In this document: piece after piece, positions 8,840 through 17,594 of the stretch
Position numbering within the stretch: the first letter of the stretch is position 1
Layout of the letters: the number at the start of each line of letters is the position of its first letter
Assembly: GCA_947499305.1 (NCBI GenBank)
Contig: CANMNN010000011.1
Location: forward strand, 48,750-112,749
Source of the DNA: an uncultured Arenicella sp.
GTDB lineage: Bacteria > Pseudomonadota > Gammaproteobacteria > Arenicellales > Arenicellaceae
Direction: 5' to 3'
DNA: 64,000 bases
Program-made: the position numbers and the translations under genes
The notes under the pieces: model-generated
What the model saw: only the letters and a program-made list of their open reading frames with translations
What the model was told of the DNA's origin: nothing
Database searches by the model: none

Positions 8840-8878
8840 TTAGCATCGCTAGTTATTAATGAAAGCTAAGAGTAAGTT

Positions 8879-8914
8879 ATATATGAAAAAATGTATATAT
8901 GTTTTTTCATATAT
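8879..8914. promoter_or_regulatory. Perfect palindrome, ArsR operator
   Basis: ATATATGAAAAAA (8879-8891), 10 bases, then the exact complement TTTTTTCATATAT (8902-8914). The 13-base arms lie just upstream of arsR, within very AT-rich promoter DNA. ATATG...CATAT boxes are usual for ArsR-type repressors. It could also form a hairpin, but there is no gene reading through it to terminate except the 3'-truncated upstream region. Confidence 0.8.
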
Positions 8915-8950
8915 TCTATTTGAAATATAGTTTTTGTTTGCTTTTACCGG

Positions 8951-11356
8951 CTAAGGTCGGCCGATCAGCTTCTTGATGACTCTTTTGGCAACTCGTTTGC
9001 CTCGAAAGTAGTAGCGAATCAGAATGTTATTCTCGAGCTCAGCAACGCGCGCTGTTTGTGTTTCAAGCGCAACTGTTAGGTTGTGTGCATGTTGCTCATG
9101 AGCCTGATGAGCCTCGTGTTGGCCGCGTTGGAGGTCTTGTCGGTGCTGATCTATATTTTCTAGCTTAGCGTTTAGGTACTCAATTTCTGCCTGTTTACTT
9201 TCGAGCGAGCCTATCTGGCGAAATAGCGCCATGTTTTGTTCACTCAAAGCGCTACTTAAGGTCGCAAGTGATGAGTCGTAGTATTGATTATGAAGTATTG
9301 CGAAGCTCAGTTTGATGGTTTGCACCTCGGCTAGACCACTAAGCTTACTGAGATCAAAGAGGAAATGCGGGTCGTTGTTCAGAGCGGTAAAATGTTGTGT
9401 GTCTGAGCTGAAGCTCACATTTAAGCAATCGGCCTGTGCCGCGATGTCATCGGATGATTCGAGCTGCCATACAATGTTGCCGTCTTGGTTACATAAGCTG
9501 ATTGACGAAAATTTAAACATGCCCATGCTGGCAATAGGGTCGACGCGCAATATGTTTTTACCTTCTACAAAGCTCGGTGAGTCCGTGCTTAATACACGCT
9601 CCTGATCGCTTGCTTGCCAATTAACAAACACACTATTGTGTTCGTCGACGATTCCGGCGCTGTCGCTCCAACTAATTTGACAAGCAGGTGAAAGGCGCTC
9701 GGCGAGCGGTTCACCGTCAAAGGTTTGAAGTAGTGCGTACTCAATAGACTTGTTTCTAAAATTTGCGCCTATTTGTCGTTGTATAGACTCCTCAAGCTCA
9801 ACATAGGCGTCTAAGTCACTCATGTCTTTCGCAGAGTAATTCGCATCCGCACACTGGATGTAATGTAAAACAAATAGGCCTATGGTAGATAAGCCAGTCT
9901 CCTTTGCCAGCGGTTTTAACAAGGTTTTGTTTTCGAAGGCAAACCAAAAGAGAGCCCTAAATAAAATAAATTCAGGTGTAAATTGAGAACTCACCGACCA
10001 TTCAGGATCAATGGTTTTAAAGCTCTCACTATCATCATCAACGATGATATTGAAGGGCAATACATCATATGAGTTGGCGCCGAATTCACCGCCTTGCTCA
10101 ATGTCTTTCAGCCATTTGCAGTACTCACTAACGAGCTCTTTGAATTCGTTAGAGGCGTTAGGAGAGACCAGCGCTTCTAACCATTGATCTAATAATAGAG
10201 TGCCTGACTCAAACTTCTGAACATCAGTGCTTTGGCTTAAGCTCGCTTCTTGAATTTCTGAATCAGTGGTCACGAAATCAGGGTGAAGCGGAATTTTTTG
10301 AACCTCGTTGCTGCCTCGCTTGCATAGAGTTGTCGTGCGCCACTGAGGCTTTCTTCCTGTGCCAGAGAAGTGGGCGAAGTCAATGTCACATAGCTTTGCT
10401 GATCGCACTGATGACGCGCTCGCAACCATAACAAAACGAGATGCGAGGTCGAATAGACAATCGTGACCCAGATCCAGGTTTTTAATCGCTAAGTATTCGT
10501 TTATCTCGGGGTGGCCAATACTACCCAAGCGGTTGAAGTGGTTTAGACTATGCGGTGATTCGTTGAGGTATTGCTCGCTTAGCAGATTGCTGATTGCGCG
10601 GTTTTGCGAAAAGCTTGCGTAGGCGTTCCAATGTAAGAAACCTGCCGTTTTAAGAGTCTGGTTTAGTTCGCCGCGGCTAAAGTATTGCGCACTTTGTTGT
10701 TCGTACAAGTGCGCGTAGGCGATGCTTCGATCTCCGGCTGAAGTCCATTTGTTTAAGCGCGATCGGTTGACTGCATTTACAATTAATTTGCCGGTATTTG
10801 TTAGCGCAAGTTGGAGCCTTTTGATTAGCTGAGCTTGCGCGGCTTTATCTAAGCCTAGTTCTTCGAGTTGCGATATCACGATCAAATCGTAGCTCTTATC
10901 ATTGAGCTTCAACTCGGATAAATCCGATGAGATAAAGCAGATGTTATCGGCCTCGGCACACCGTTGTTTACTAAGTCGTGCTTGGCCAACGTCTATCTTG
11001 ATGCTATGAACTTGCTCAACACGACTTGCCAGGTAGTGGCTTACACCACCAAAATCTTGGCTCAGATCGAGAGTTCGCCCAATGCCTTGAAGGTCGAGTG
11101 CGAGTAGGAAGTTATACGGGGCAGGGGACAACGCATGCCTGAGTTCGTCGGTTAACAGTAGATCTTCGATTTCAACTGAGAATAGCGAAAGGTCACTAAC
11201 GTTGTTATACGAATCATGAACCGCGCCCTGAATGTAGCTCGATAACTGTGATTCCCTTATTTGGGTGCAGTTGTTTTGATAGACACCGTTTACCTCATTG
11301 AGCAAAGGGTTTAGCTGTTGTAACTGAGGGTCTAGTTGTAAGCTGTTTTCTGACAA
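8951..11356 (-). CDS. Large SAM-methyltransferase-like protein with C-terminal coiled coil
   Basis: 801 residues. Residues ~85-240 look like a class I methyltransferase: strand and loop T-L-D-L-S-Q-D-F-G-G-V-S in the motif I position, an S-S-D-L-S-E-L segment, and Y-D-L-I-V-I-S-Q-L-E-E-L. Residues ~380-540 resemble a second, mostly helical domain of unknown type; an N-terminal ~60 residues is also unassigned. Residues ~710-770 are a coiled coil rich in Gln/His/Glu, followed by a strongly basic tail (R-G-K-R-V-A-K-R-V-I-K-K). Similar architectures occur in surface-polysaccharide clusters, but no glycosyltransferase neighbour is seen. Start is TTG 11356; AAGG lies about 10 bases upstream. Function not established. 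Confidence 0.6.
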   Translation of the reverse strand: MSENSLQLDPQLQQLNPLLNEVNGVYQNNCTQIRESQLSSYIQGAVHDSYNNVSDLSLFSVEIEDLLLTDELRHALSPAPYNFLLALDLQGIGRTLDLSQDFGGVSHYLASRVEQVHSIKIDVGQARLSKQRCAEADNICFISSDLSELKLNDKSYDLIVISQLEELGLDKAAQAQLIKRLQLALTNTGKLIVNAVNRSRLNKWTSAGDRSIAYAHLYEQQSAQYFSRGELNQTLKTAGFLHWNAYASFSQNRAISNLLSEQYLNESPHSLNHFNRLGSIGHPEINEYLAIKNLDLGHDCLFDLASRFVMVASASSVRSAKLCDIDFAHFSGTGRKPQWRTTTLCKRGSNEVQKIPLHPDFVTTDSEIQEASLSQSTDVQKFESGTLLLDQWLEALVSPNASNEFKELVSEYCKWLKDIEQGGEFGANSYDVLPFNIIVDDDSESFKTIDPEWSVSSQFTPEFILFRALFWFAFENKTLLKPLAKETGLSTIGLFVLHYIQCADANYSAKDMSDLDAYVELEESIQRQIGANFRNKSIEYALLQTFDGEPLAERLSPACQISWSDSAGIVDEHNSVFVNWQASDQERVLSTDSPSFVEGKNILRVDPIASMGMFKFSSISLCNQDGNIVWQLESSDDIAAQADCLNVSFSSDTQHFTALNNDPHFLFDLSKLSGLAEVQTIKLSFAILHNQYYDSSLATLSSALSEQNMALFRQIGSLESKQAEIEYLNAKLENIDQHRQDLQRGQHEAHQAHEQHAHNLTVALETQTARVAELENNILIRYYFRGKRVAKRVIKKLIGRP

Positions 11357-11549
11357 ACCAAGGGTACCTTAAAGAAGCTCTACGTTCGAAGCGTGTATAG
11401 AGCCGCTTGGTATCAGGTAAGTTAGATTCAAAGCGGCCGATAACTAAGAGCATATATTAGCCTTAGCCGAGCCGCTTATGAAGCAATAATTAGCGCTTGG
11501 CGAGATTCAAGGAGTACTCCAGAGCGTTATTTATTCCAGCAGGGCAGAT

Positions 11550-13082
11550 CTAGCTCGCCCGCTGCTTTCCTTTGATCGTTTTCTTGTCCACGAGACTCAA
11601 GCCCTCTGAGGCTTTACGCTTAGGGTGTGCAGCACGCCGGCCGCCGTTTATGACGTCTTGGTCAATTTCATCAATCAAGCGGTTTAGAGTTCGGCTTATA
11701 TGAGTTTGAATGCGAATACGTTCAATGTTTGGCCAAGTGGCCCGCTCACCTTCTGTCACCAATTCCATCACTTCTTCAGAAGTACGTGAAGCTAGAATTT
11801 CAGTCGGGCTTAGAAAGCGACTCGATGGCAAAATATTGATGTCGCCTGTATAGGTTTGAGAGACTAGGGAAATATAGCCGTTAATCAACTTGCCGATGTA
11901 AGAATTCTCTTCAAACGGTTTTTGTAAAATTGTCGATGCTGCCAAACCCCAATCTTTCATTGTTTTAAGCGCGGTGTTACTCACTGTGCCGATAAAGCCG
12001 TTGTCGCTTTTTTCTGCTTTTAAGAATGGCAGAATAAGAGGGTTAGTTTGACTCACTATAAAGTGGTTTACGCCGTAGAGTCGCGAGAGACGTTTCATTG
12101 GCAAATCGTCACTTAGTGAACCGTCTACCCATTTGCGTTGAGGAAGGTATGGTACACGTTTGCCTTTTACGTCTCGGGCGGCCAGTGATACTGGCGGAAA
12201 AACGCCTGGAATACAGCAGCTGGCTAATACGGCTTCTCTTAACATCACGTTCGGAGAGGTGATGGCGTTTAGTAAGCGTGATTTCTGATGATGTTCATGC
12301 GGTGCAATTGAAATATTAATTTTCATGCCCGAAATTTGATAGGCCTCTGCGAAAGTAACGTCAGGGATTAGTCGTTCGATAATCGAAAGCAAATCATTTT
12401 TTCGCAGGTTGCGTTTTTTACCCGGGCTTAAATTACGGATAATGTTTTTGACTTCGTTTTCAAACTCTAAGAATTCAGGTTCGAATATCTGACCAAGCTC
12501 TTCATGTTTGCGGCTGCCTGCCACCGCTGCGATTAAGGCTCCGCCACTTGAGCCTGAAATAACATCTGGAATTAAGTCTTGCTCCCAAAGTGATTTGAGT
12601 ACACCTACGTGGAAAAACAGGAATGTGCCTGATCCGCTGAACATCAAAGCTGATTGGCCAAAGCAGAGATGCGCACGATGAAAGAAGTCAACCTTTTCAC
12701 GCATGCTTACGCCTTTGACTCGGGGCCTAGCAAGATGCTCTAGTGCCGACGAGACTTCTTCAACATAATCGACTATTTGTTGTTTTGTGCCGAACTTAGC
12801 TTTTTGATAGAGGCTGGAACTTCCCATGCCACCTAAGTTGCCATGAATGCCCTCATTGAGAGTGAACAACATTCCTTGGTTATCGTTGTCACTTCGCAGA
12901 TTACGTAGAGTCTCTAGGCGTCGTTCTATGGCTGCATAGTCATAGCGCCGACTTTTCTTACTTTGCTTCCAACGTTGCAAGCCATTACGCTCGTCATAGG
13001 CTTGAGCGGCGTGCTGCCACTCCTCGTAAGTTTCGGCCTCAGCCATTTTTCGCGTAAGCGCTCTAGACATATTAATTATCAC
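11550..13082 (-). CDS. Patatin-like phospholipase with N-terminal DUF3336 domain
   Basis: 510 residues. The N-terminal ~130 residues match DUF3336 (E-E-W-x-x-A-A-x-A-Y-D, G-M-L-F-T-L-N-E-G-I-H-G-N-L). The patatin domain follows with nucleophile elbow G-S-S-G-G (Ser179) and the catalytic Asp in V-D-G-S-L-S-D-D-L-P. The glycine-rich oxyanion segment reads F-S-G-S-G-T-F. Related eukaryotic and bacterial proteins are triacylglycerol/steryl-ester lipases. GTG 13082 is preferred because GAGG lies 8 bases upstream; ATG 13070 would put it too far away. The basic tail (R-R-A-A-H-P-K-R-K) suggests membrane or granule contact. Confidence 0.85.
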   Translation of the reverse strand: MIINMSRALTRKMAEAETYEEWQHAAQAYDERNGLQRWKQSKKSRRYDYAAIERRLETLRNLRSDNDNQGMLFTLNEGIHGNLGGMGSSSLYQKAKFGTKQQIVDYVEEVSSALEHLARPRVKGVSMREKVDFFHRAHLCFGQSALMFSGSGTFLFFHVGVLKSLWEQDLIPDVISGSSGGALIAAVAGSRKHEELGQIFEPEFLEFENEVKNIIRNLSPGKKRNLRKNDLLSIIERLIPDVTFAEAYQISGMKINISIAPHEHHQKSRLLNAITSPNVMLREAVLASCCIPGVFPPVSLAARDVKGKRVPYLPQRKWVDGSLSDDLPMKRLSRLYGVNHFIVSQTNPLILPFLKAEKSDNGFIGTVSNTALKTMKDWGLAASTILQKPFEENSYIGKLINGYISLVSQTYTGDINILPSSRFLSPTEILASRTSEEVMELVTEGERATWPNIERIRIQTHISRTLNRLIDEIDQDVINGGRRAAHPKRKASEGLSLVDKKTIKGKQRAS

Positions 13083-13219
13083 GATAGTGTCCTCGCCCTT
13101 CTTGACTCACATCTTTGATAACTCAAAAAGGAGCTTTAACTGCGGACGATGTTATGTTGGCCGAAGCCTATTGTTGTTTTACTTGATCTTTCTTAGGCCC
13201 CCACCTGCGCAAGATCGAC

Positions 13220-14005
13220 TTATTTTTTTGTAGTTCGTTTCTTCTTTGAGAGTGTTTTATATAGCTCGCCAAACTCAAGAGTGATTTTATGTTTAGGGTC
13301 CAGAAATACTAATGGAGTATGAGATGCGTGTGATTCTTTGACTTTCACAGACGACGAAATGAACGGTTTTAGCAATTTGAATTTTGCTTTTGCGAGCTCT
13401 TCAACCGCTTGTTGCGGAAGTTTCGCGCGTGCCTGAAACTGATTGACGATGACGCCCTCAATCTCAAGGTCTTCATTATGATCTTCAATGATCTCCTCTA
13501 ACTCATCCATGAGGTCGATCATGGCATCACGAGCGAAAACGTCGCAGTCGTAAGGTAATACACAGCTGTCAGCCGCGATGAGCGCCGACAATGTGAAGAA
13601 ATTAAGGGCCGGCGGCGTATCGATGTAAATTTCATCGAAGTCTTCGTGTAGATTATTTAAGAAGTCACGAAGCTTGTATATTTTGTGCTTGGCTTCTAGT
13701 TTGGCTTCTAAATCAACCAAAGAATAGCTCGCTGATATTAGCGACAGATTGTCGAAATCGGTTTTGCGAATGTAGTCTTCGGAGGTGAACTCGCGATAGT
13801 TACGACTTATGGTTGACTCCATAAACTCAGCGATGCCAACAACATTGTCTTTGCCACTGTGGCCCAGATAGCTTGTGCTATTAGCTTGAGGGTCTAGATC
13901 GACCACCAAAACGTTTTTGCCTTGGCTGGCTGCGATAGCGGCTAGGTTACAGGTAATCGTTGACTTACCAACGCCGCCTTTTCGATTAAATACGACTCTT
14001 TTCAT
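13220..14005 (-). CDS. ParA family ATPase (orphan)
   Basis: 261 residues. Deviant Walker A K-G-G-V-G-K-S-T at residues 9-16, Walker A' V-V-D-L-D-P-Q-A-N, Walker B I-Y-I-D-T-P-P-A. The open frame reaches 14065, but the family begins at M-K-R-V-V-F-N-R-K, so ATG 14005 is used. No parB-like gene or parS cluster lies next to it; its neighbours are a patatin and an OYE reductase. It may position a cargo such as lipid or storage granules rather than DNA, which is inference only. Confidence 0.85.
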   Translation of the reverse strand: MKRVVFNRKGGVGKSTITCNLAAIAASQGKNVLVVDLDPQANSTSYLGHSGKDNVVGIAEFMESTISRNYREFTSEDYIRKTDFDNLSLISASYSLVDLEAKLEAKHKIYKLRDFLNNLHEDFDEIYIDTPPALNFFTLSALIAADSCVLPYDCDVFARDAMIDLMDELEEIIEDHNEDLEIEGVIVNQFQARAKLPQQAVEELAKAKFKLLKPFISSSVKVKESHASHTPLVFLDPKHKITLEFGELYKTLSKKKRTTKK

Positions 14006-14154
14006 ACAATCATAATAACGCATGAAATGTGTTTTTGAATCAACAAGGCCACGTGGGAGTGTCAAAATAGAAGCAAGATTCTAAATTTGGTCTCAAAAAA
14101 ATAAAAATTGAGACTTTTAATAGGCGCTTGTCTAGCTTGTTATGGGTGGGCAAT

Positions 14155-14205
14155 AAAAAGCCTCATCGCTAGCTCAAACTTCGCTTTGCTGGCTGATGAG
14201 GCTTT
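14155..14205 (-). terminator. Rho-independent terminator of the OYE reductase gene
   Basis: Eleven-base perfect stem AAAGCCTCATC (14157-14167) / GATGAGGCTTT (14195-14205), with a partly paired inner loop. On the minus strand it ends in a T run (complement of 14155-14159). It lies 41 bases past the stop codon at 14246. Confidence 0.85.
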
Positions 14206-14245
14206 GTTGAGCAGCTGATCGACAGCTGTTCGGTATGTGTGTTGT

Positions 14246-15346
14246 CTATACTAATTTCATCAACATGGATTTGTTAAATGGCGTTAGTTCAGACATTTGC
14301 TCGGCTTGAACTTTATTCGCCCAATCTGGGTTGGCGATTAGTGCACGGCCCACGGCGACTAAGTCGAACTCATCGGCGTCTAAACGCTCTACTAAATTGT
14401 CTAGGCTGGCGATCTCACCATCTTTAAAGGCGACATCGCCACCTTCCGGTAAAAAATCTGCATTTAAACTAACACTGCCAACCGTAATCGCTGGTTTACC
14501 CGTTAGTTTTTTAACCCAGCCAGCTAAATTGAGATCGCTGCCTTCGAATTCTGGCTCCCAGAATCGGCGTTGTGAGCAATGAAAAATATCCACGCCTGCA
14601 TCAACTAAGTGCTGTAGAAATTCGCCTAGCGCTTCCGGAGTCTCGGCTAGACGTGCTGTGTAGTCTTGTTGCTTCCACTGAGAAAAACGAAAAATGATTG
14701 GATAGTCGGCGCTAACCTTAGCGCGAATTCCTTTAACAATATCGCAAGCAAAACGAACTCGATTCTCTAAGCTGCCGCCATATTGGTCATCGCGCGCATT
14801 AGTTCCTTCCCAGAAAAATTGATCTAGTAAGTAGCCGTGTGCCCCGTGTAATTCAATCGCATCAAAACCAATTCGCTCTGAATCCACCGCGGCTTGCACG
14901 AATGCTTCAGTAACTTCGTCAATGTCGGCTTGGGTCATTGCGTGGCCTGTTACCTTGCCAGGGAATGCCATGCCTGAAGGGCTGTGACCTGGTTCGTCGC
15001 CACCTGGCATAACACCAGGCTTACGAATGCCGCCGACGTGCCAAAGTTGTGGCGCAATTTTACCGCCTTCGGCGTGTACGGCTTCAATAACTTTTTTCCA
15101 GCCAGCAAGTGGCTCTTCACCGGCTACAAATGGCACGTTAGGGTAACCACTGGCCGCTTTATGGCCAACACAGGTGCCTTCGGTAATAATCAAGCCGACT
15201 CCGCCTGCAGCACGTTGACGGTAGTATTCGACAACGTCATCGCTAGGGATGTTGTTTGGAGACATACTGCGAGTCATTGGCGCCATAACGACGCGGTTAG
15301 TAAGCGACATGCTGCCGAGTGAATACGGAGAGAACAGGTTAGTCAT
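14246..15346 (-). CDS. NADH:flavin oxidoreductase, old yellow enzyme family
   Basis: 366 residues, one FMN-binding TIM barrel. Family motifs: N-R-V-V-M-A-P-M-T-R-S, the Q-L-W-H-V-G-G strand, the active-site L-H-G-A-H-G-Y-L-L-D-Q-F-F, and the phosphate loop V-A-V-G-R-A-L-I-A-N-P. OYE enzymes reduce activated C=C bonds and nitro groups using NAD(P)H. It lies 94 bases downstream of the kinase gene and in the same direction as the AraC gene, so it may share control with the alkane cluster. The physiological substrate is unknown. Confidence 0.88.
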   Translation of the reverse strand: MTNLFSPYSLGSMSLTNRVVMAPMTRSMSPNNIPSDDVVEYYRQRAAGGVGLIITEGTCVGHKAASGYPNVPFVAGEEPLAGWKKVIEAVHAEGGKIAPQLWHVGGIRKPGVMPGGDEPGHSPSGMAFPGKVTGHAMTQADIDEVTEAFVQAAVDSERIGFDAIELHGAHGYLLDQFFWEGTNARDDQYGGSLENRVRFACDIVKGIRAKVSADYPIIFRFSQWKQQDYTARLAETPEALGEFLQHLVDAGVDIFHCSQRRFWEPEFEGSDLNLAGWVKKLTGKPAITVGSVSLNADFLPEGGDVAFKDGEIASLDNLVERLDADEFDLVAVGRALIANPDWANKVQAEQMSELTPFNKSMLMKLV

Positions 15347-15440
15347 TGGTTTTCCTTCTTGGTAGTGCTCAGGCTAGCTGAGGGTTCGAGTTGTGTTTAC
15401 TGATACTTTGCGACGAATTTTCAATCGAAAAATAACAACG

Positions 15441-16460
15441 TTATGCTTTTGTAAGGTCAAGTGCGATTTTTGCAAGGGGGGAGACTAAATCTCCGTACTC
15501 GCCGGCTTTATCGCTTGATGCATTGCCTTGCTCCGCTCGCTTCACAACGCCTTGGCAAATAGACGCGAGCCTGAATAGGCTAAATGCTAGGTAGAAGTTC
15601 CAGTTTTCGATTGGCTTAAAGCCCATACGTTGACAATACATGTTGATGTATTCTTGCTCGCTAGGAATCCCGAGTTCTTCAAGGTTAGCTTCGGCTAAGC
15701 CCGGCAAGCCCTTGCCGCTTGGCATGTAATATTGCATGCATTGATACGCCAAATCGGCAAATGGGTGACCGATCGTTGATAGCTCCCAATCGAGAACGGC
15801 AATGACTTCCGGGCGATCAGCATGGAACATCATGTTATCTAAGCGATAGTCACCGTGGGTTATTGATACCAGCCCGTCGTCGTTAGGCATGTTAGCCGGT
15901 AGCCAATCAATTAACTCTTCCATCGCGGGGATATGAATTGTTTCAGCAGCCTTATATTGTTTTGACCATGTATGAGTTTGGCGCTCGAAGTAGCTACCTT
16001 TCTTACCGTAATCATCTAAACCGGCTTGGTCGATGTCCACTTTGTGCAGTTCAGCGAGTACACGATTCATTTCATGATAAATCGCGGTACGTTCTTCTTT
16101 GGAAACTTCGGGGATGGTTGGGTCCCAGAGAATGCGGCCCTGCATAAATTCCATCACGTAGAACATGCTGCCTATAATTGAGTCGTCATCGCATAGGTGT
16201 AGCGCCTTAGCGACAGGCAAAGGTGTAGGGTATAAGGCAGATAAAACCTTGAATTCACGGTCTACCGCGTGAGCACCTCGCAATAACTTACCTGGCGGTT
16301 TGCGTCTTAATACGTACTTTTTGTTCGGCGTTGTAAGTAAGTACGTAGGGTTCGATTGGCCGCCTGCGAATTTTTCAGCGCTAAGAGGGCCTGCAAAGCC
16401 ACTAACGTGCTTTGATAAATACGTTCCGAGTTTATCGGTATCTAGCTCAAATGTTGTCAT
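15441..16460 (-). CDS. Phosphotransferase family protein (APH-type, ACAD10/11-like kinase)
   Basis: 339 residues. Kinase-like fold with a nucleotide segment Y-V-L-R-R-K-P-P-G, the Brenner motif H-G-D-Y-R-L-D-N and the Mg2+ loop V-L-D-W-E-L-S-T-I-G-H-P. This subfamily is related to the kinase half of ACAD10/ACAD11, which phosphorylate 4-hydroxyacyl-CoA for beta-oxidation. It starts 8 bases after the AraC gene, and the pair faces alkB, which supports a role in processing hydroxylated fatty acids. An antibiotic-resistance role is unlikely. Confidence 0.82.
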   Translation of the reverse strand: MTTFELDTDKLGTYLSKHVSGFAGPLSAEKFAGGQSNPTYLLTTPNKKYVLRRKPPGKLLRGAHAVDREFKVLSALYPTPLPVAKALHLCDDDSIIGSMFYVMEFMQGRILWDPTIPEVSKEERTAIYHEMNRVLAELHKVDIDQAGLDDYGKKGSYFERQTHTWSKQYKAAETIHIPAMEELIDWLPANMPNDDGLVSITHGDYRLDNMMFHADRPEVIAVLDWELSTIGHPFADLAYQCMQYYMPSGKGLPGLAEANLEELGIPSEQEYINMYCQRMGFKPIENWNFYLAFSLFRLASICQGVVKRAEQGNASSDKAGEYGDLVSPLAKIALDLTKA

Positions 16461-16468
16461 CGTTTTTA

Positions 16469-17494
16469 TTATTTGGGGTTTTGTTGGCGGCGCCAGCTTG
16501 CCGGAGGTATATCAAACCACGTTTTAAAGGCTCGCACAAAATTCGCTGGTTCTTGGTAGCCGAGTACATATGAAATATCGGCTATGCTAGCGTGAGTTCG
16601 CGTAAGTAATGTGACGGCATATTGACGCCGACAGCTCTCCAAGACCTTTTTATAACTTTGGTCATGCGCAAGTAGTTTTCGAGCGAACGTACGGCTTGAA
16701 CAATGATGCTTTAACGCAAGTTGCTCTAAGCTAGGTAAGGGAACCATTTGCTCACCACTGATTCTTGATTCCAAGAAGTGTTCTATACTCAGGCGAGTTG
16801 ATTCTACGATATCCGACTGCACCTTAAGTTTGAGTTTGAGCTCTCTGCACTTTTGCAGATTCGTTTGAAACGCATCAGGGTCGGACAAAGGTGATGAAAC
16901 TCGGCACCATGAAGAAGGAAAACTGAGTGCGTTACACTTGGCGTTATAGTTTATCTTGATACCGTAAAATGACTCTAGCTCTTGGTGGTAATCTGGTTTG
17001 TCGTGGACAAAACTAATAGACGCCGCATCGCCTAAGGGGTGAGCCATTACTGCTTCGACGAAGCCTTGCGCGACCCGAACGCTGGCCTCAATCATCCATC
17101 GCCCAATCAATGGGTGACCCGTGTTGTCCTCAGTGGTAAGCCATACACGATTTCCTATATGTTGGCTTGAGCAGGTGTAGGCGGAGGTGCGAATTACATT
17201 GTACTCAGAAACTATGTTAACTGCCGTATGCAAATCTGGCGCGCTCAATACTGCAAAGCCGAGCGGGCCATGATTAGCGACCGAAAGTTGCCTGCCAAAA
17301 CGTAGAAGCCATGAGTCTAGGCCCGAATCAGCAAACTGTTGAAACACGTCAAAAATAGTGTCGCCGTATATGAACTCATCATTTAAAAGTGATTCTAGCT
17401 TTCCATCAAGCGCCCGTTCTAAATCGATATTGAGTTCAATGTCTGACAATAGGAGTTTTAAGTACGTCGTTGCTAGGTAGACCGATTCTTTCAT
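16469..17494 (-). CDS. AraC family transcriptional regulator
   Basis: About 341 residues. The N-terminal ~200 residues match the Arabinose_bd-type ligand domain (F-Q-Q-F-A-D-S-G..., G-P-L-G-F-A-V-L-S). The C-terminal ~85 residues are an AraC double H-T-H: L-A-L-K-H-H-C-S-S-R-T-F-A-R-K-L and I-A-D-I-S-Y-V-L-G-Y-Q-E-P-A-N-F-V-R-A-F. The gene is divergent from alkB with about 100 bases between starts and 8 bases from the kinase gene; control of alkB is likely. ATG 17494 is used; TTG 17521 is possible. Confidence 0.85.
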   Translation of the reverse strand: MKESVYLATTYLKLLLSDIELNIDLERALDGKLESLLNDEFIYGDTIFDVFQQFADSGLDSWLLRFGRQLSVANHGPLGFAVLSAPDLHTAVNIVSEYNVIRTSAYTCSSQHIGNRVWLTTEDNTGHPLIGRWMIEASVRVAQGFVEAVMAHPLGDAASISFVHDKPDYHQELESFYGIKINYNAKCNALSFPSSWCRVSSPLSDPDAFQTNLQKCRELKLKLKVQSDIVESTRLSIEHFLESRISGEQMVPLPSLEQLALKHHCSSRTFARKLLAHDQSYKKVLESCRRQYAVTLLTRTHASIADISYVLGYQEPANFVRAFKTWFDIPPASWRRQQNPK

Positions 17495-17594
17495 GATTCT
17501 GATTTTGTCGTTTAATGACAATTATATTGTCACTTAGTGAAATCAGCAAATCGGTTGTTCTGATTTACAGTATATGAAACATGAGGAGAATCCG

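Noticed and set aside
15441..16460. Aminoglycoside resistance kinase
   Set aside because: Although it has the APH fold, its subfamily and neighbourhood fit hydroxyacyl-CoA metabolism, not drug resistance.
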